Shown here in pieces: positions 55,119 through 63,793 of a stretch of DNA of 64,000 bases (position 1 is the stretch's first letter; each line of letters opens with the position of its first letter). The DNA is taken from contig DAQK01000029.1 in the NCBI GenBank assembly GCA_002502855.1, positions 11,871 to 75,870 on the forward strand, given 5' to 3'. Both the position numbers and the translations under genes were made by a program. The stretch comes from Methanobacterium sp. UBA279 (lineage in GTDB: Archaea > Methanobacteriota > Methanobacteria > Methanobacteriales > Methanobacteriaceae). The notes under the pieces are model-generated. The model was not told the DNA's origin, did no database searches, and saw nothing but the letters and a program-made list of their open reading frames with translations.

Positions 55119-55360
55119 ATTTATTTGGATAAAATTATTTACACTATTTTTGAATAATAATTATAACGCAATATAATATAAATTAATTGGTATTATTAAA
55201 GGGGATATTAAATTAATCCCTAGATTAAGTATTTTAAGGTGACTATTAAAATATTCCAGTGGATTATAGAATTTAAAATGAATTCGATATTTAAAAATAA
55301 GCATTAAAAGATTATAACTATTTACAGATCCTTCCCTACTTGCATATGGTATTTTATTTT

Positions 55361-55813
55361 TCAAGGGGATGGTTTGATTGAAACTAATATATAGGTACTT
55401 CCAACATCCCATGTTATTTCCACATCATGCCAGCCCTTGGTAACAGTACCATCCACCTGAACCTTGTAAGGCACGTCCAGATAAACAGTATCCTTTTTAA
55501 CATCCGGATTACTGGCGTTGACTGGAATATTCTGAAGACCTAAATTTAAAGTACCATTATCGTCGTAGAATAAACTACTGTCTTGTGGGAAATACACATT
55601 CACCGTCCTTTTAGCACCGGGACCATTGGAATACACCACGTTAACCCCATTTACTATGGTTGAAAGGGCGGTTTTAGCATCAGAAGTTATGGAGACATTC
55701 TGGCTCGAGGTTATGGTCCGTCCAGCTAAGGGAACGGTAACTAGAGCTAGAACTATTAGGAAAATCAGTATAAGGAATATGTATTCTGCAGATGCCTGTC
55801 CCCTACTATCCAT
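55361..55813 (-). CDS. Class III signal peptide pilin-like protein
   Basis: This 150-residue protein starts MDSRGQASAEYIFLILIFLI, a standard class III signal (QASAEYIFL) and assembly helix, then a soluble head with KRTVNVYFPQDSSLFYDDNG and a C-terminal WHDVEITWDVGSTYILVSIK. It is a probable pilin subunit of the EppA/prepilin-peptidase-processed type. The A24 peptidase gene lies directly upstream on the same strand, separated by 134 bp that include a long direct repeat. Confidence 0.85.
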   Translation of the reverse strand: MDSRGQASAEYIFLILIFLIVLALVTVPLAGRTITSSQNVSITSDAKTALSTIVNGVNVVYSNGPGAKRTVNVYFPQDSSLFYDDNGTLNLGLQNIPVNASNPDVKKDTVYLDVPYKVQVDGTVTKGWHDVEITWDVGSTYILVSIKPSP

Positions 55814-55862
55814 AACTCCTCACATCAATGTATGATATAAATTTGTTACCTTATAAATTTTG

Positions 55863-55963
55863 GTGTCACCGCCAGTTTATTTAGTACAACAACCAAGTGT
55901 TCACGGAAATAAGCCCCATTCTTTATCTCGTGTCACCGCCAGTTTATTTAGTACAACAACCAA
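55863..55963. repeat. 34-bp perfect direct repeat, copied from the prepilin peptidase 3' end
   Basis: A 34-bp sequence beginning GTGTCACCGCCAGTTTATTT occurs at 55863-55896 and 55930-55963, separated by a unique 33-bp stretch (period 67). The right copy is the 3' end of the peptidase gene (WLLY-stop plus downstream bases on the minus strand). The repeat-unique-repeat layout resembles one CRISPR repeat-spacer unit, but the lengths differ from the 29/37 pattern at 19.4 kb. Confidence 0.75.
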
Positions 55964-57111
55964 TTCAACACGCCCAAAAGTATGATGACCAGATCCCCTA
56001 TTAAAAGGGAGATCACCAGACCAATTAAGATGGAAGGTGCAAAGGGTACACCTTTCTTCACCCTGAAGGTATCTGAGATTTTATCTTCACTGGAAAGCTT
56101 TTTTAAGAGTTCTATATCCTCATTTTTAAGACCGGCTGCCAGTGTGCTCACCAGTAATTTACCCTTGGGTGCGCTCAACAGGAAGATGTCACCAGTTTTT
56201 ACAGCTTCCCCTATTTTATCGAAAAAACTCTTATCATCATAATATACCTCATCACCCTTCTGGTAAAGGTTGTAAGCAGATATCATTCCCTCTTTAAGCT
56301 CGTTAATTTTATAATCATCCTGCAAGGCTTCCTTACTGGCCTTGGTCATTAATTTTCTTACAACTGCAGTTGCCGTCATTATTATAAATAAGACTATAAA
56401 TCCGAGGATTGTAACTTCTAAATTCTGTATTAGGGATAAAATCATGACGATTGATACTAAGGTGGCCTTGATCAGTTTTGGTAATTTAGAGATAACCAGT
56501 GATAATATAATTATCAGTACCATACTCAACAGGATATTCCGGAAGGGCAAATAAAAAGTGATGAAATAAGCAATATACACTGCAGATGAGACCACCAGAG
56601 CCTGAACCATGTTCTTGCGATAATCCTTTAATGGAGCAGTTAATTCCTCCAGAACCTTTGGCTTATACTTAAATCCTATATAAACCACATAGATTAAAAG
56701 GAAAGGCAACATGGAAAGGATACTGTTTATAATCAATGTAAATGGAAAGGGATAGGTGGAATAAAACGGCATCTGATAGTTTAAAATATTGTAATTAATT
56801 ATAGGAGGATAAACAGCAAGTAATGCCGCCAGGGCAGTGAATAGTTTGACATCCCCACCGGCCCAGGCACCCATCTTCCAGAACAGGTACCCTAAAGCAA
56901 AGATGACCGCCGTTATGATGACTGCGCTTACAATAAGCAGTAAATTACCAATTAAAACTGCATATATAGCATTTAAAATTAATCCCACCCCTATCAGGGG
57001 GAAGGTAAGTTTGTTAGGTATGATGCCCCCCTTTAAATCGCTGTAACTGGCATATAGGGAGGCAGAAACTGCTATAATCGCTGCTATTAGAGGTATATAA
57101 TTATAGACCAT
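55948..57111 (-). CDS. A24-family prepilin peptidase
   Basis: This 387-residue polytopic aspartic protease has the two catalytic aspartates in YSDLKGGIIPNKLTFPLI (Asp about 26) and in the GxGD-like AGGDVKLFTALAALL (Asp about 88). The first seven helices are the protease; a long extra helical membrane region and a C-terminal soluble segment follow. It should remove class III signal peptides from the pilin-like proteins at 44.3, 49.1 and 55.4 kb. Compared with minimal A24 proteases (about 230 residues) it carries about 150 extra residues, as in some methanogen types. Confidence 0.88.
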   Translation of the reverse strand: MVYNYIPLIAAIIAVSASLYASYSDLKGGIIPNKLTFPLIGVGLILNAIYAVLIGNLLLIVSAVIITAVIFALGYLFWKMGAWAGGDVKLFTALAALLAVYPPIINYNILNYQMPFYSTYPFPFTLIINSILSMLPFLLIYVVYIGFKYKPKVLEELTAPLKDYRKNMVQALVVSSAVYIAYFITFYLPFRNILLSMVLIIILSLVISKLPKLIKATLVSIVMILSLIQNLEVTILGFIVLFIIMTATAVVRKLMTKASKEALQDDYKINELKEGMISAYNLYQKGDEVYYDDKSFFDKIGEAVKTGDIFLLSAPKGKLLVSTLAAGLKNEDIELLKKLSSEDKISDTFRVKKGVPFAPSILIGLVISLLIGDLVIILLGVLNWLLY

Positions 57112-57144
57112 GATATCAGTTTAAATTATTAATTATATAAATAT

Positions 57145-57206
57145 ACCTTCTAACTTAGCAAATGATTAATACATACTTTCTAACTTGGCAAAATGATTGA
57201 CACATA
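57145..57206. repeat. Two tandem 30-31-bp repeats upstream of the prepilin peptidase gene
   Basis: Two copies of a unit beginning AC(C/T)TTCTAACTT(A/G)GCA and containing ATGATT lie at 57145-57174 and 57175-57206. They sit in the 167-bp gap between the pyrG stop and the peptidase start, 34-95 bp upstream of the latter, so they may be regulatory for it. They are not copies of the pyrG end. Confidence 0.55.
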
Positions 57207-57278
57207 CTAATCTTAAGCTCGAAGATGAAACAAAGAAAAGATGGTAAATTAAATAGAAAAATAAAGAAATAAAATGAA

Positions 57279-58889
57279 TTACTTAGCCTTACTCTTCCGG
57301 TTGTCAATTGCAGCCTGTACAAATGACACAAACAGTGGATGGGCGTTGTTCGGTCGTGATTTGAACTCAGGATGGAACTGACAGCCTAAAAGCCAGGGAT
57401 GACCCTTGAGTTCCACCATCTCCACCAGGAAGTCATCTGGGGAGATACCGGCGATTATTAATCCTTTTTCCTCAAGCTCCTCCCGGTACTTGTTGTTGTA
57501 CTCGTACCGGTGCCGGTGCCTTTCACTTATTAAGTCCTTTTTATAAGCTTCCCGGGCCAGGGTTCCCTCCTTGATCTTGCAGGGATAGGCTCCCAGTCTC
57601 ATGGTACCACCCATATTCTTTATCTTCTTCTGCTCCAGCATCATATCGATAACCGGGTGTTTAGCGTTAGTATCAAATTCTGTACTGTCTGCACCTTCAA
57701 ATCCATTCATCCTGGCAAACTCGATTACTATGGTATGCATTCCCAGGCAGATCCCGAATAAGGGTATGTCGTTTTCAATGGAGTAACGTACGGCGTCCAG
57801 TTTTCCACTGATTCCCCTTTCACCGAAGCCACCTGGTATGAGCATGGCGTCGAAGTCCCGGATCCTCTCCATGTTTATGGTGTCTTCGGCATGCACCCAT
57901 TCTATGTCTACTTTGATGCCCAGTTGGGCCGCGGCGTGTTTTAACGCTTCCCTTATACTGATGTAGGCGTCCTCCAGTTCCACGTATTTGCCGATGATAC
58001 CGATGGTAACCCGTGAGTTGTAGCTTTTAAGGGAGTCCACTATCCTACTCCAGCCGTATAAATCGGGTTTATGTGCATTGATCTTAAGACGATTGAGGAC
58101 GTATTCACCCAGATCTTCACTGTTTAAGATGAGTGGGACCTCGTAGATGGAGTTGACATCCGGGGCGTTGATCACTGCATTTCTTTCCACGTCACAGAAG
58201 TGGGCTATTTTATCCTTGATGTGGCTGTCGATGGGTAATTCGGATCGGCATATTATAACATCCGGGTTTATACCGGTGCTCCTTAACTCTTTGGTGCTGT
58301 GCTGGGTTGGTTTGGTCTTGAATTCCCCAGCCGCCTTCAGGTAGGGTACGTAGGTCACATGGACGAACATCATGTTGTCATGGCCTTCCTCGTTACGGAG
58401 TTGCCTTACTGCCTCCAGGAAGGGCTGGCTTTCGATGTCACCAACTGTTCCCCCTATCTCAACTAAGACCACTTCAGCCTGGGTTATATTTGAGATATCC
58501 CTGATATTGGACTTTATCTCATCAGTTATATGGGGGATGATCTGTACACAGGCCCCCAGGAAATCTCCCTTTCTCTCCTTATTTATCACGGCTGAGTAGA
58601 CTTTCCCGGTGGTTATGTTGGATTCACCGGAAAGTTCCACGTCCAGGAATCTCTCGTAGTGTCCCAGATCGAGATCTGTTTCCATACCATCGTCGGTTAC
58701 AAATACCTCCCCGTGTTGATAGGGATTTAGTGTTCCAGAATCCCAATTAAGGTATGGGTCAATTTTTATGGCGGTTACATCCACACCATAAGACCTTAAA
58801 ATTCTACCGATGGATGCAGCGGTTATTCCTTTACCAATGGAACTCACCACACCCCCGGTTACCACTATATATTTTGACAGATTAATCAA
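57279..58889 (-). CDS. pyrG: CTP synthase
   Basis: This 536-residue CTP synthase makes CTP from UTP, ATP and glutamine. The N-terminal synthase domain starts KYIVVTGGVVSSIGKGITAA and includes KIDPYLNWDSGTLNPYQHGE. The C-terminal class I glutaminase has LIPGGFGERG, the nucleophile in GICLGMH and the His-Glu pair in QFHPEFKSRP. The length and motif order are normal and the reading frame is intact. An ATG at about 58886 or upstream TTG are possible starts; MINLSKY fits the family. Confidence 0.97.
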   Translation of the reverse strand: MINLSKYIVVTGGVVSSIGKGITAASIGRILRSYGVDVTAIKIDPYLNWDSGTLNPYQHGEVFVTDDGMETDLDLGHYERFLDVELSGESNITTGKVYSAVINKERKGDFLGACVQIIPHITDEIKSNIRDISNITQAEVVLVEIGGTVGDIESQPFLEAVRQLRNEEGHDNMMFVHVTYVPYLKAAGEFKTKPTQHSTKELRSTGINPDVIICRSELPIDSHIKDKIAHFCDVERNAVINAPDVNSIYEVPLILNSEDLGEYVLNRLKINAHKPDLYGWSRIVDSLKSYNSRVTIGIIGKYVELEDAYISIREALKHAAAQLGIKVDIEWVHAEDTINMERIRDFDAMLIPGGFGERGISGKLDAVRYSIENDIPLFGICLGMHTIVIEFARMNGFEGADSTEFDTNAKHPVIDMMLEQKKIKNMGGTMRLGAYPCKIKEGTLAREAYKKDLISERHRHRYEYNNKYREELEEKGLIIAGISPDDFLVEMVELKGHPWLLGCQFHPEFKSRPNNAHPLFVSFVQAAIDNRKSKAK

Positions 58890-59065
58890 CTCCTACCTAT
58901 ACCCTTTAAAATATAGTATAGAATATTATCAATAAATACTATTCTATTTAACTAGATTTAAATAAGGATAAACAATGTAAAATTTAAAGTTAAAAACGCG
59001 TTTTAAATAAAGTTATCAATATAACTTTTTTTACTATAAAAAGATATCGAATTATTAAAAAAAAG

Positions 59066-59135
59066 GATTAGGGATTAGAATATTCTAATAGGTTGATTAG
59101 AATATTCATCAAGTTGATTAGGGATTAGAATATTC
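59066..59135 (-). repeat. Tandem copies of the apgM 3' end (LEYSNP-stop units)
   Basis: A 20-bp sequence, GATTAGGGATTAGAATATTC, occurs at 59066-59085 and 59116-59135. A shorter copy, GATTAGAATATTC, lies at 59095-59107. The copy at 59116 is the real 3' end of apgM (LLEYSNP-stop); the others repeat it downstream. Confidence 0.75.
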
Positions 59136-60338
59136 AAGCAGGCTATCCATAAACCTGTATCCATCCCTTAAGCCCTGGGAACCCTGTTTACCCCCTAATT
59201 CATCGTATGATGTGACGTCATCACTTACACCTTTAGTAGAATACATGGCGTAGGGCACGGGGTCTTTGATGTGGGTTTTGAGGGTGATTGGTGTGGGATG
59301 GTCTGGTAAAATTGAAAGAGAATAATCATCATCATATTCTGGCAGTTTGTCCAAGAGTTTCCCCAGGATCCTTTCATCTATCCTCTCTATGGCCTTTATT
59401 TTCTCCTCCACATCACCGGCGTGTGCCGCTTCATCAGGGGCTTCCACATGGATGAAGACCAGGTCATGGTCTTCCAGGGACTTAAGAGCGTACTTAGCCT
59501 TACCACAGTAATCAGTATCGTAGTAACCGGTGGCTCCCGGTACATAGACGTTGGTCAGTCCCATATAAACACCCAGGCCCTTGATGAGATCCACTCCTGT
59601 GATGGTAGCTCCTTTAATGCCATATTTATCTACAAATGGGTCTAGTTGTGGTTTAGGGCCCTGGCCCCATAACCAGATCATGTTGGCTGGTTTTTTACCT
59701 TCTTCCATCCTTTTAAGGTTGACTGGATGGTTCTGGAGTATCTTCCGGGACTCGTCCATTATCCGGTTAATCAGTTTGGCCCTTTCACGACTCGCTGGGC
59801 TTTCATCACCGGACTGGATGAGATGTTCCTTAATTGGTTCTCCCACGATATCATGGGGTGGGACGGCTTCCAGGGAGGCCATCTGATGATCTTCACTTAC
59901 GAAGAGGTTACGGTAACTGACACCCAGATAAAACTTCCCATATTCATAGAAGGACTGGTTCAGGGTTTCCACCAGTTCTGAGGACTCTTCGGTGGATACG
60001 TGGTCTGCGTTGAAGTTGGAAAGCAACCCATCTTCCTGGTAGATGAAGTTGCAGCGGAAGGCCACATCACCATCCCCCAGTTCTGCTCCGATACTGGCCG
60101 CTTCCAGAGGGCCCCGGCCGGTGTAATACTTCTTTGGATCGTAGCCCATGATGGACATGTTGGCCACATCAGAACCAGGCTCCATACTATCCGGGATGGT
60201 CTTCAGGAGACCATTTACACCATTAGATGCTATGTAATCCATATTGGGGATTTGGGCTGTTTGTAAAGGTGTTTTACCCTTTAACTCTTCCAGGGGGTAG
60301 TCAGCCATTCCATCCCCTATTACTACTACGTATTTCAT
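59118..60338 (-). CDS. apgM: Cofactor-independent phosphoglycerate mutase (archaeal)
   Basis: This 406-residue protein is the archaeal, 2,3-bisphosphoglycerate-independent phosphoglycerate mutase, interconverting 3- and 2-phosphoglycerate in glycolysis/gluconeogenesis. Metal and catalytic blocks are clear: VVIGDGMADYPLEEL at the N-terminus, the nucleophile region in PGSDVANMSIMGYDPKKYYT, HVEAPDEAAHAGDV and LPDHPTPI. The length is typical of ApgM. The extreme 3' end is repeated downstream, apparently without affecting the coding region. Confidence 0.95.
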   Translation of the reverse strand: MKYVVVIGDGMADYPLEELKGKTPLQTAQIPNMDYIASNGVNGLLKTIPDSMEPGSDVANMSIMGYDPKKYYTGRGPLEAASIGAELGDGDVAFRCNFIYQEDGLLSNFNADHVSTEESSELVETLNQSFYEYGKFYLGVSYRNLFVSEDHQMASLEAVPPHDIVGEPIKEHLIQSGDESPASRERAKLINRIMDESRKILQNHPVNLKRMEEGKKPANMIWLWGQGPKPQLDPFVDKYGIKGATITGVDLIKGLGVYMGLTNVYVPGATGYYDTDYCGKAKYALKSLEDHDLVFIHVEAPDEAAHAGDVEEKIKAIERIDERILGKLLDKLPEYDDDYSLSILPDHPTPITLKTHIKDPVPYAMYSTKGVSDDVTSYDELGGKQGSQGLRDGYRFMDSLLEYSNP

Positions 60339-60424
60339 TTTTCTAATTCACCAGGTAAATTCATTAATGTAAGATAGTTTTCTAATAATAAAAAAGTAAG
60401 TTTAATTTAATAGATTTCCAGTGA

Positions 60425-61435
60425 TTATTTAGTTTTCCAGATGCTTATCACATCACTTAAAATAGCGGAGGCCGTTTCTATGGAACCGGCTCCTTTACCC
60501 ACCACGGTCACTTCATCGGCCAGGTCGGTTTTGAGGGTTGCCACATTGAGGGTTCCCTCCACAGCAAATGGAGAACCTTCCTTCACCAGCCGAGGTGATA
60601 CTTCCAGGGAATCTGGTGAGACTTCACCGATGAGCTTGATCAGATACCCCTCTTTTTTTGCCAGGGAAATTGACTCGGGGGTTATCTGTGATATGCCCTT
60701 CACTTCCACATCTGCATAGGTAACGTCCATCTTGAGAATGGAATTTGCAAGTATCACTACTTTACAGGCAGCGTCTTCTCCTTCAACATCCTGGGTAGGG
60801 TCGGTTTCTGCTATTCCCATCTCCTGGGCTTCATTTAAAGTCTGTTCATAGGATGATCCTTCCTTAGCCATTCTGGAGAGGATATAATTGGTGGTACCGT
60901 TTAATATCCCGTAAATTGATTCTATTTTACATCCGGAGAGTGTTTCATGGGCGAAGTTTATAATGGGCATGGCACCTCCTACAGATGCCTCATACTTAAA
61001 CTTGACACCGTTATCCCTGGCTGTCCGGGCAAGTTCACTGAACTTCAGTGCCAAAGGACCTTTATTGGATGTTACCACATCTTTACCATCACCCATGGCC
61101 TTCAGGATGTGTGATAGTGCTGGTTCTCCGTCTTCTATGTTGGTGGGGGTTACCTCTATCAGGCAATCGTATTCCACCCTGTCCAGGACTTCCAGTCCAG
61201 ATACTCCTTCTTCACCGTACTCGGGATATTTTGAAACTTTGCCTGTGAGTTTTTTAGTCTCCAGGAGCAGTTTTAAATCCAGTCCTTCTGGATTGATGGC
61301 CGCACCACTCCGGTCCAGGGCGGCGACTAGGTCCAGGTCCAGTCCATATTCTTGCTTTATCTCATCCCTTTTCATCTGGAATACACGGGCCACTCCCTGT
61401 CCCACGGAACCTAATCCCATTAAACATATTTTCAA
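60425..61435 (-). CDS. hom: Homoserine dehydrogenase
   Basis: This 336-residue enzyme reduces aspartate semialdehyde to homoserine in threonine/methionine synthesis. It has the N-terminal NAD(P) site ICLMGLGSVGQGVARVF, the substrate region EASVGGAMPIINFAHETLSG, YGILNGTTNYILSRMAKEG and the Asp-rich MGIAETDPTQDVEGEDAACK. There is no fused aspartokinase or ACT domain; an ACT-domain protein is encoded just upstream (57 nt) and could regulate it in trans. Confidence 0.95.
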   Translation of the reverse strand: MKICLMGLGSVGQGVARVFQMKRDEIKQEYGLDLDLVAALDRSGAAINPEGLDLKLLLETKKLTGKVSKYPEYGEEGVSGLEVLDRVEYDCLIEVTPTNIEDGEPALSHILKAMGDGKDVVTSNKGPLALKFSELARTARDNGVKFKYEASVGGAMPIINFAHETLSGCKIESIYGILNGTTNYILSRMAKEGSSYEQTLNEAQEMGIAETDPTQDVEGEDAACKVVILANSILKMDVTYADVEVKGISQITPESISLAKKEGYLIKLIGEVSPDSLEVSPRLVKEGSPFAVEGTLNVATLKTDLADEVTVVGKGAGSIETASAILSDVISIWKTK

Positions 61436-61491
61436 AGAAATTCCTCCAGTAAAAATTAAATTAAGCCTATTACACTTAAAATTAACCTGTT

Positions 61492-61980
61492 TTATACTTC
61501 GTTTATAACCAGGAATCCTTTTAAATTACCTATATCCTTTATTTTAGTCAGTACTTCCTTTTTTCTGCCCTGTTGGGCTTCAATTACAATTCGGGAGGCG
61601 GATTTCTCCGGGTGTTCCGACATCTTCAGGTCTAAGTCGGCTACCATCACACCTTCAATCTTATTTAAGAGGTTAACCGTGTCTTTGAGGTCCTGATCCA
61701 CTATGTTACCCACCAGTATGGTGGTTATCTTCTCTTTGCGCAGGATCCCGTCTACTTCTATGATCTCGATCCCGGTTTCTTCTAAGAGGTTTAAAACTTC
61801 GTTGAGGGTATCCTTATCCCCTTCTATGGTTATCTGTACAGGGACGGTGCCTCTTTCTGTTTTAACATCCCTCTGGTGGATTACAGCAACTATGTTAGCT
61901 CCTAATCTCCCTATGGGATTTAGTGCGTCCAGGAGCTGGCCTGGAACGTCTAGAAGTTCTAATACCAGTTTTAATCTCAT
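61492..61980 (-). CDS. ACT-domain amino-acid-binding protein
   Basis: This 162-residue protein has two ACT-like halves: MRLKLVLELLDVPGQLLDAL ... ETGIEIIEVDG and KITTILVGNIVDQDLKDTVN ... SRIVIEAQQGRKKEVLTKIK. Such stand-alone ACT proteins sense amino acids. The gene directly precedes hom in the same direction, so allosteric control of homoserine dehydrogenase (by threonine, for example) is a reasonable inference. It lacks any DNA-binding domain. Confidence 0.85.
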   Translation of the reverse strand: MRLKLVLELLDVPGQLLDALNPIGRLGANIVAVIHQRDVKTERGTVPVQITIEGDKDTLNEVLNLLEETGIEIIEVDGILRKEKITTILVGNIVDQDLKDTVNLLNKIEGVMVADLDLKMSEHPEKSASRIVIEAQQGRKKEVLTKIKDIGNLKGFLVINEV

Positions 61981-61981
61981 C

Positions 61982-62197
61982 TTATCTGACCCATTTTCCT
62001 TTTTCTGCTATGAGATTTCTTTCCTCATCAACATCAGCATTTCGAAGGATTTTCTCGGGATTTTTCTCCTGTGCCTTATCTTCACGTGATAAATTAACAT
62101 TATCCACGATGTAATGGGTTTCTTCAAGATCTTTTATGTTCTCCAGTACCTTGGAGAATTTTTCGAGGATTATTTCTGCTTCCTTTTCAATCTTCAA
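61982..62197 (-). CDS. gatC: GatC-like subunit of Asp/Glu-tRNA amidotransferase
   Basis: This 71-residue protein begins KIEKEAEIILEKFSKVLENI and ends NADVDEERNLIAEKGKWVR, the form of archaeal GatC, the small belt subunit of GatCAB that amidates Asp-tRNA(Asn) and Glu-tRNA(Gln). gatA and gatB are not in the window. The stop lies 1 nt before the ACT-domain gene, so the two are translated from one message. Small size makes the assignment moderately sure. Confidence 0.7.
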   Translation of the reverse strand: MKIEKEAEIILEKFSKVLENIKDLEETHYIVDNVNLSREDKAQEKNPEKILRNADVDEERNLIAEKGKWVR

Positions 62198-62233
62198 TTT
62201 TAGAACACTCCTCTCTGCTTTTAGGGATTATCG

Positions 62234-63793
62234 TTAAATGTAAAACTTGATATCTTCGTTTTTAATTACATCCTCATCCTTAAGTACCCGGCGAAGCATC
62301 TTATCAATGCCAGAGCCGTACTGGACCGCCTTTTTGGGTCTTTTTACGTTTTCTTCTGGTACGCCCAGATCCCGGGCAACTTCCCGTAGGATGCACTTCC
62401 GGAGATGGTCATCTGTACCGTTGATCTTATACTCCATAGGTATATTCATGGCCATATTTATAACATCCAGATCGAGGTAGGGAACCCTCAGTTCCACTCC
62501 ACTGGCCATGGTCACCGCATCATCCCGCTGGAGGTTAACCTGGTACAGGTTATTTATATCTGTGTTAAGGTTCTCCTGGGCTTCTTCTCCCTGTTCCTGG
62601 TAGAATTTCAGGTAGCGGTGGTACCCGGCGAAGAGTTCATCGGCACCCTGGCCGGATAGCATGACCTTGATCCCATCTTCACGGGCCATCTCCGCGGCTA
62701 GGTATGCTGGCATTGCCACTCCTAATTTCATTAGGTTGAACTCTTCTATAGCATTTAATACACGAGGGAGGTAATCTCTGACATCCTCCCTGGTTACCTT
62801 GCGTAAGCGGATGGGAAGACCCATATCTTCCGCACTTTTACGTGCAAATTTGAAGTCAGCCGAATCTTCACGTCCCACAGTGTACAGGATGGTTTCTACT
62901 CCCATCTCACGGGAGAGATGGGCCAGTATGGTGCTGTCTATCCCACCAGAAAACATAACACCTACCCGGGATAGGCCTCTGAGTCTTTTTTTCACCGAAT
63001 CTATCAGTTTAGTCTCTAACTGGTTTTTTAGGTAGGGTTTAATGGCTGTTTTATCCTTTAAATAGGGTTTGATATTGGATTTATCATTTAAAGGCTTAAT
63101 ATCAGTTTTCTCCATTAAATCCTCTTTAAATTTAGCACTAAATCTTTCTGCTATGGTTTTGAAGTTCTCTTCTAATTCCTCCATCTCCCAGTTATAGAGC
63201 ATGAACCCTGGTGGTAGGGTTTTTACATCATGGATACCTATTTCCCATAGGGCTTTCCTCTCGGAGGCAAAGGCCTGTAGTTTTTGATCTACTCCATAAT
63301 GGTTTTGATCCATCCCATAATAGACTGGCTTTACACCTACCGGGTCCCTTATCACCGCCAGATCTACACCGTCATAGACTGCGAAGGCATAGTCACCGTC
63401 CAAGTACTTTATGGTTTCTTTTAGAGCTTCTCGAAGTGATTCGGTGTAGAATTTCTTGATTAGAGCGAGTATTACTTCACAATCTGAATCTGAGTTGGTG
63501 TGGGGATGGAAGTCTCTTTTAAGTTCTTTGAAATTGTATATCTCCCCATTACAAACTAAAACTAATTTACCATCTGCCAGGGGTTGTACCACTTCTTTAC
63601 CCACTATGGATAGGAGGTTATGTCCCAGGGCAAAGTTCCCTCGTGGGATCTCCATCTCATCCAGAACTCCATATGAAAGTTTACCAGCTGCAAAAACACC
63701 GCTCCCATCTTCTCCGCGATGTTTCAAAGTTTCTAACATTTCACGTAATTGATTCGATATTTCTTCTCCCTGTATTCCGGCAATAGCGCACAT
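62234..63793 (-). CDS. asnB: Asparagine synthase (glutamine-hydrolysing)
   Basis: This 519-residue class II glutamine amidotransferase has the N-terminal nucleophile Cys2 (MCAIAGIQGE), the HRGEDGSG and CNGEIYNFKEL glutaminase blocks, and a C-terminal synthetase domain with the PP-loop FSGGIDS (281-287) and LSGQGADELFAGYHRY. It makes asparagine from aspartate. Two in-frame tandem duplications occur: YYGMDQN/HYGVDQK at residues 158-171 and three copies of an IKPYLKDK-like ten-residue unit at about 230-258, both in linker regions. The gene heads the asnB-gatC-ACT-hom run; 63794-64000 upstream holds only AT-rich promoter-like DNA. Confidence 0.95.
   Translation of the reverse strand: MCAIAGIQGEEISNQLREMLETLKHRGEDGSGVFAAGKLSYGVLDEMEIPRGNFALGHNLLSIVGKEVVQPLADGKLVLVCNGEIYNFKELKRDFHPHTNSDSDCEVILALIKKFYTESLREALKETIKYLDGDYAFAVYDGVDLAVIRDPVGVKPVYYGMDQNHYGVDQKLQAFASERKALWEIGIHDVKTLPPGFMLYNWEMEELEENFKTIAERFSAKFKEDLMEKTDIKPLNDKSNIKPYLKDKTAIKPYLKNQLETKLIDSVKKRLRGLSRVGVMFSGGIDSTILAHLSREMGVETILYTVGREDSADFKFARKSAEDMGLPIRLRKVTREDVRDYLPRVLNAIEEFNLMKLGVAMPAYLAAEMAREDGIKVMLSGQGADELFAGYHRYLKFYQEQGEEAQENLNTDINNLYQVNLQRDDAVTMASGVELRVPYLDLDVINMAMNIPMEYKINGTDDHLRKCILREVARDLGVPEENVKRPKKAVQYGSGIDKMLRRVLKDEDVIKNEDIKFYI

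Noticed and set aside
60963..61508. Open frame of 181 codons on the plus strand
   Set aside because: Antisense to hom, Ser/Pro-rich; no ribosome site or family.
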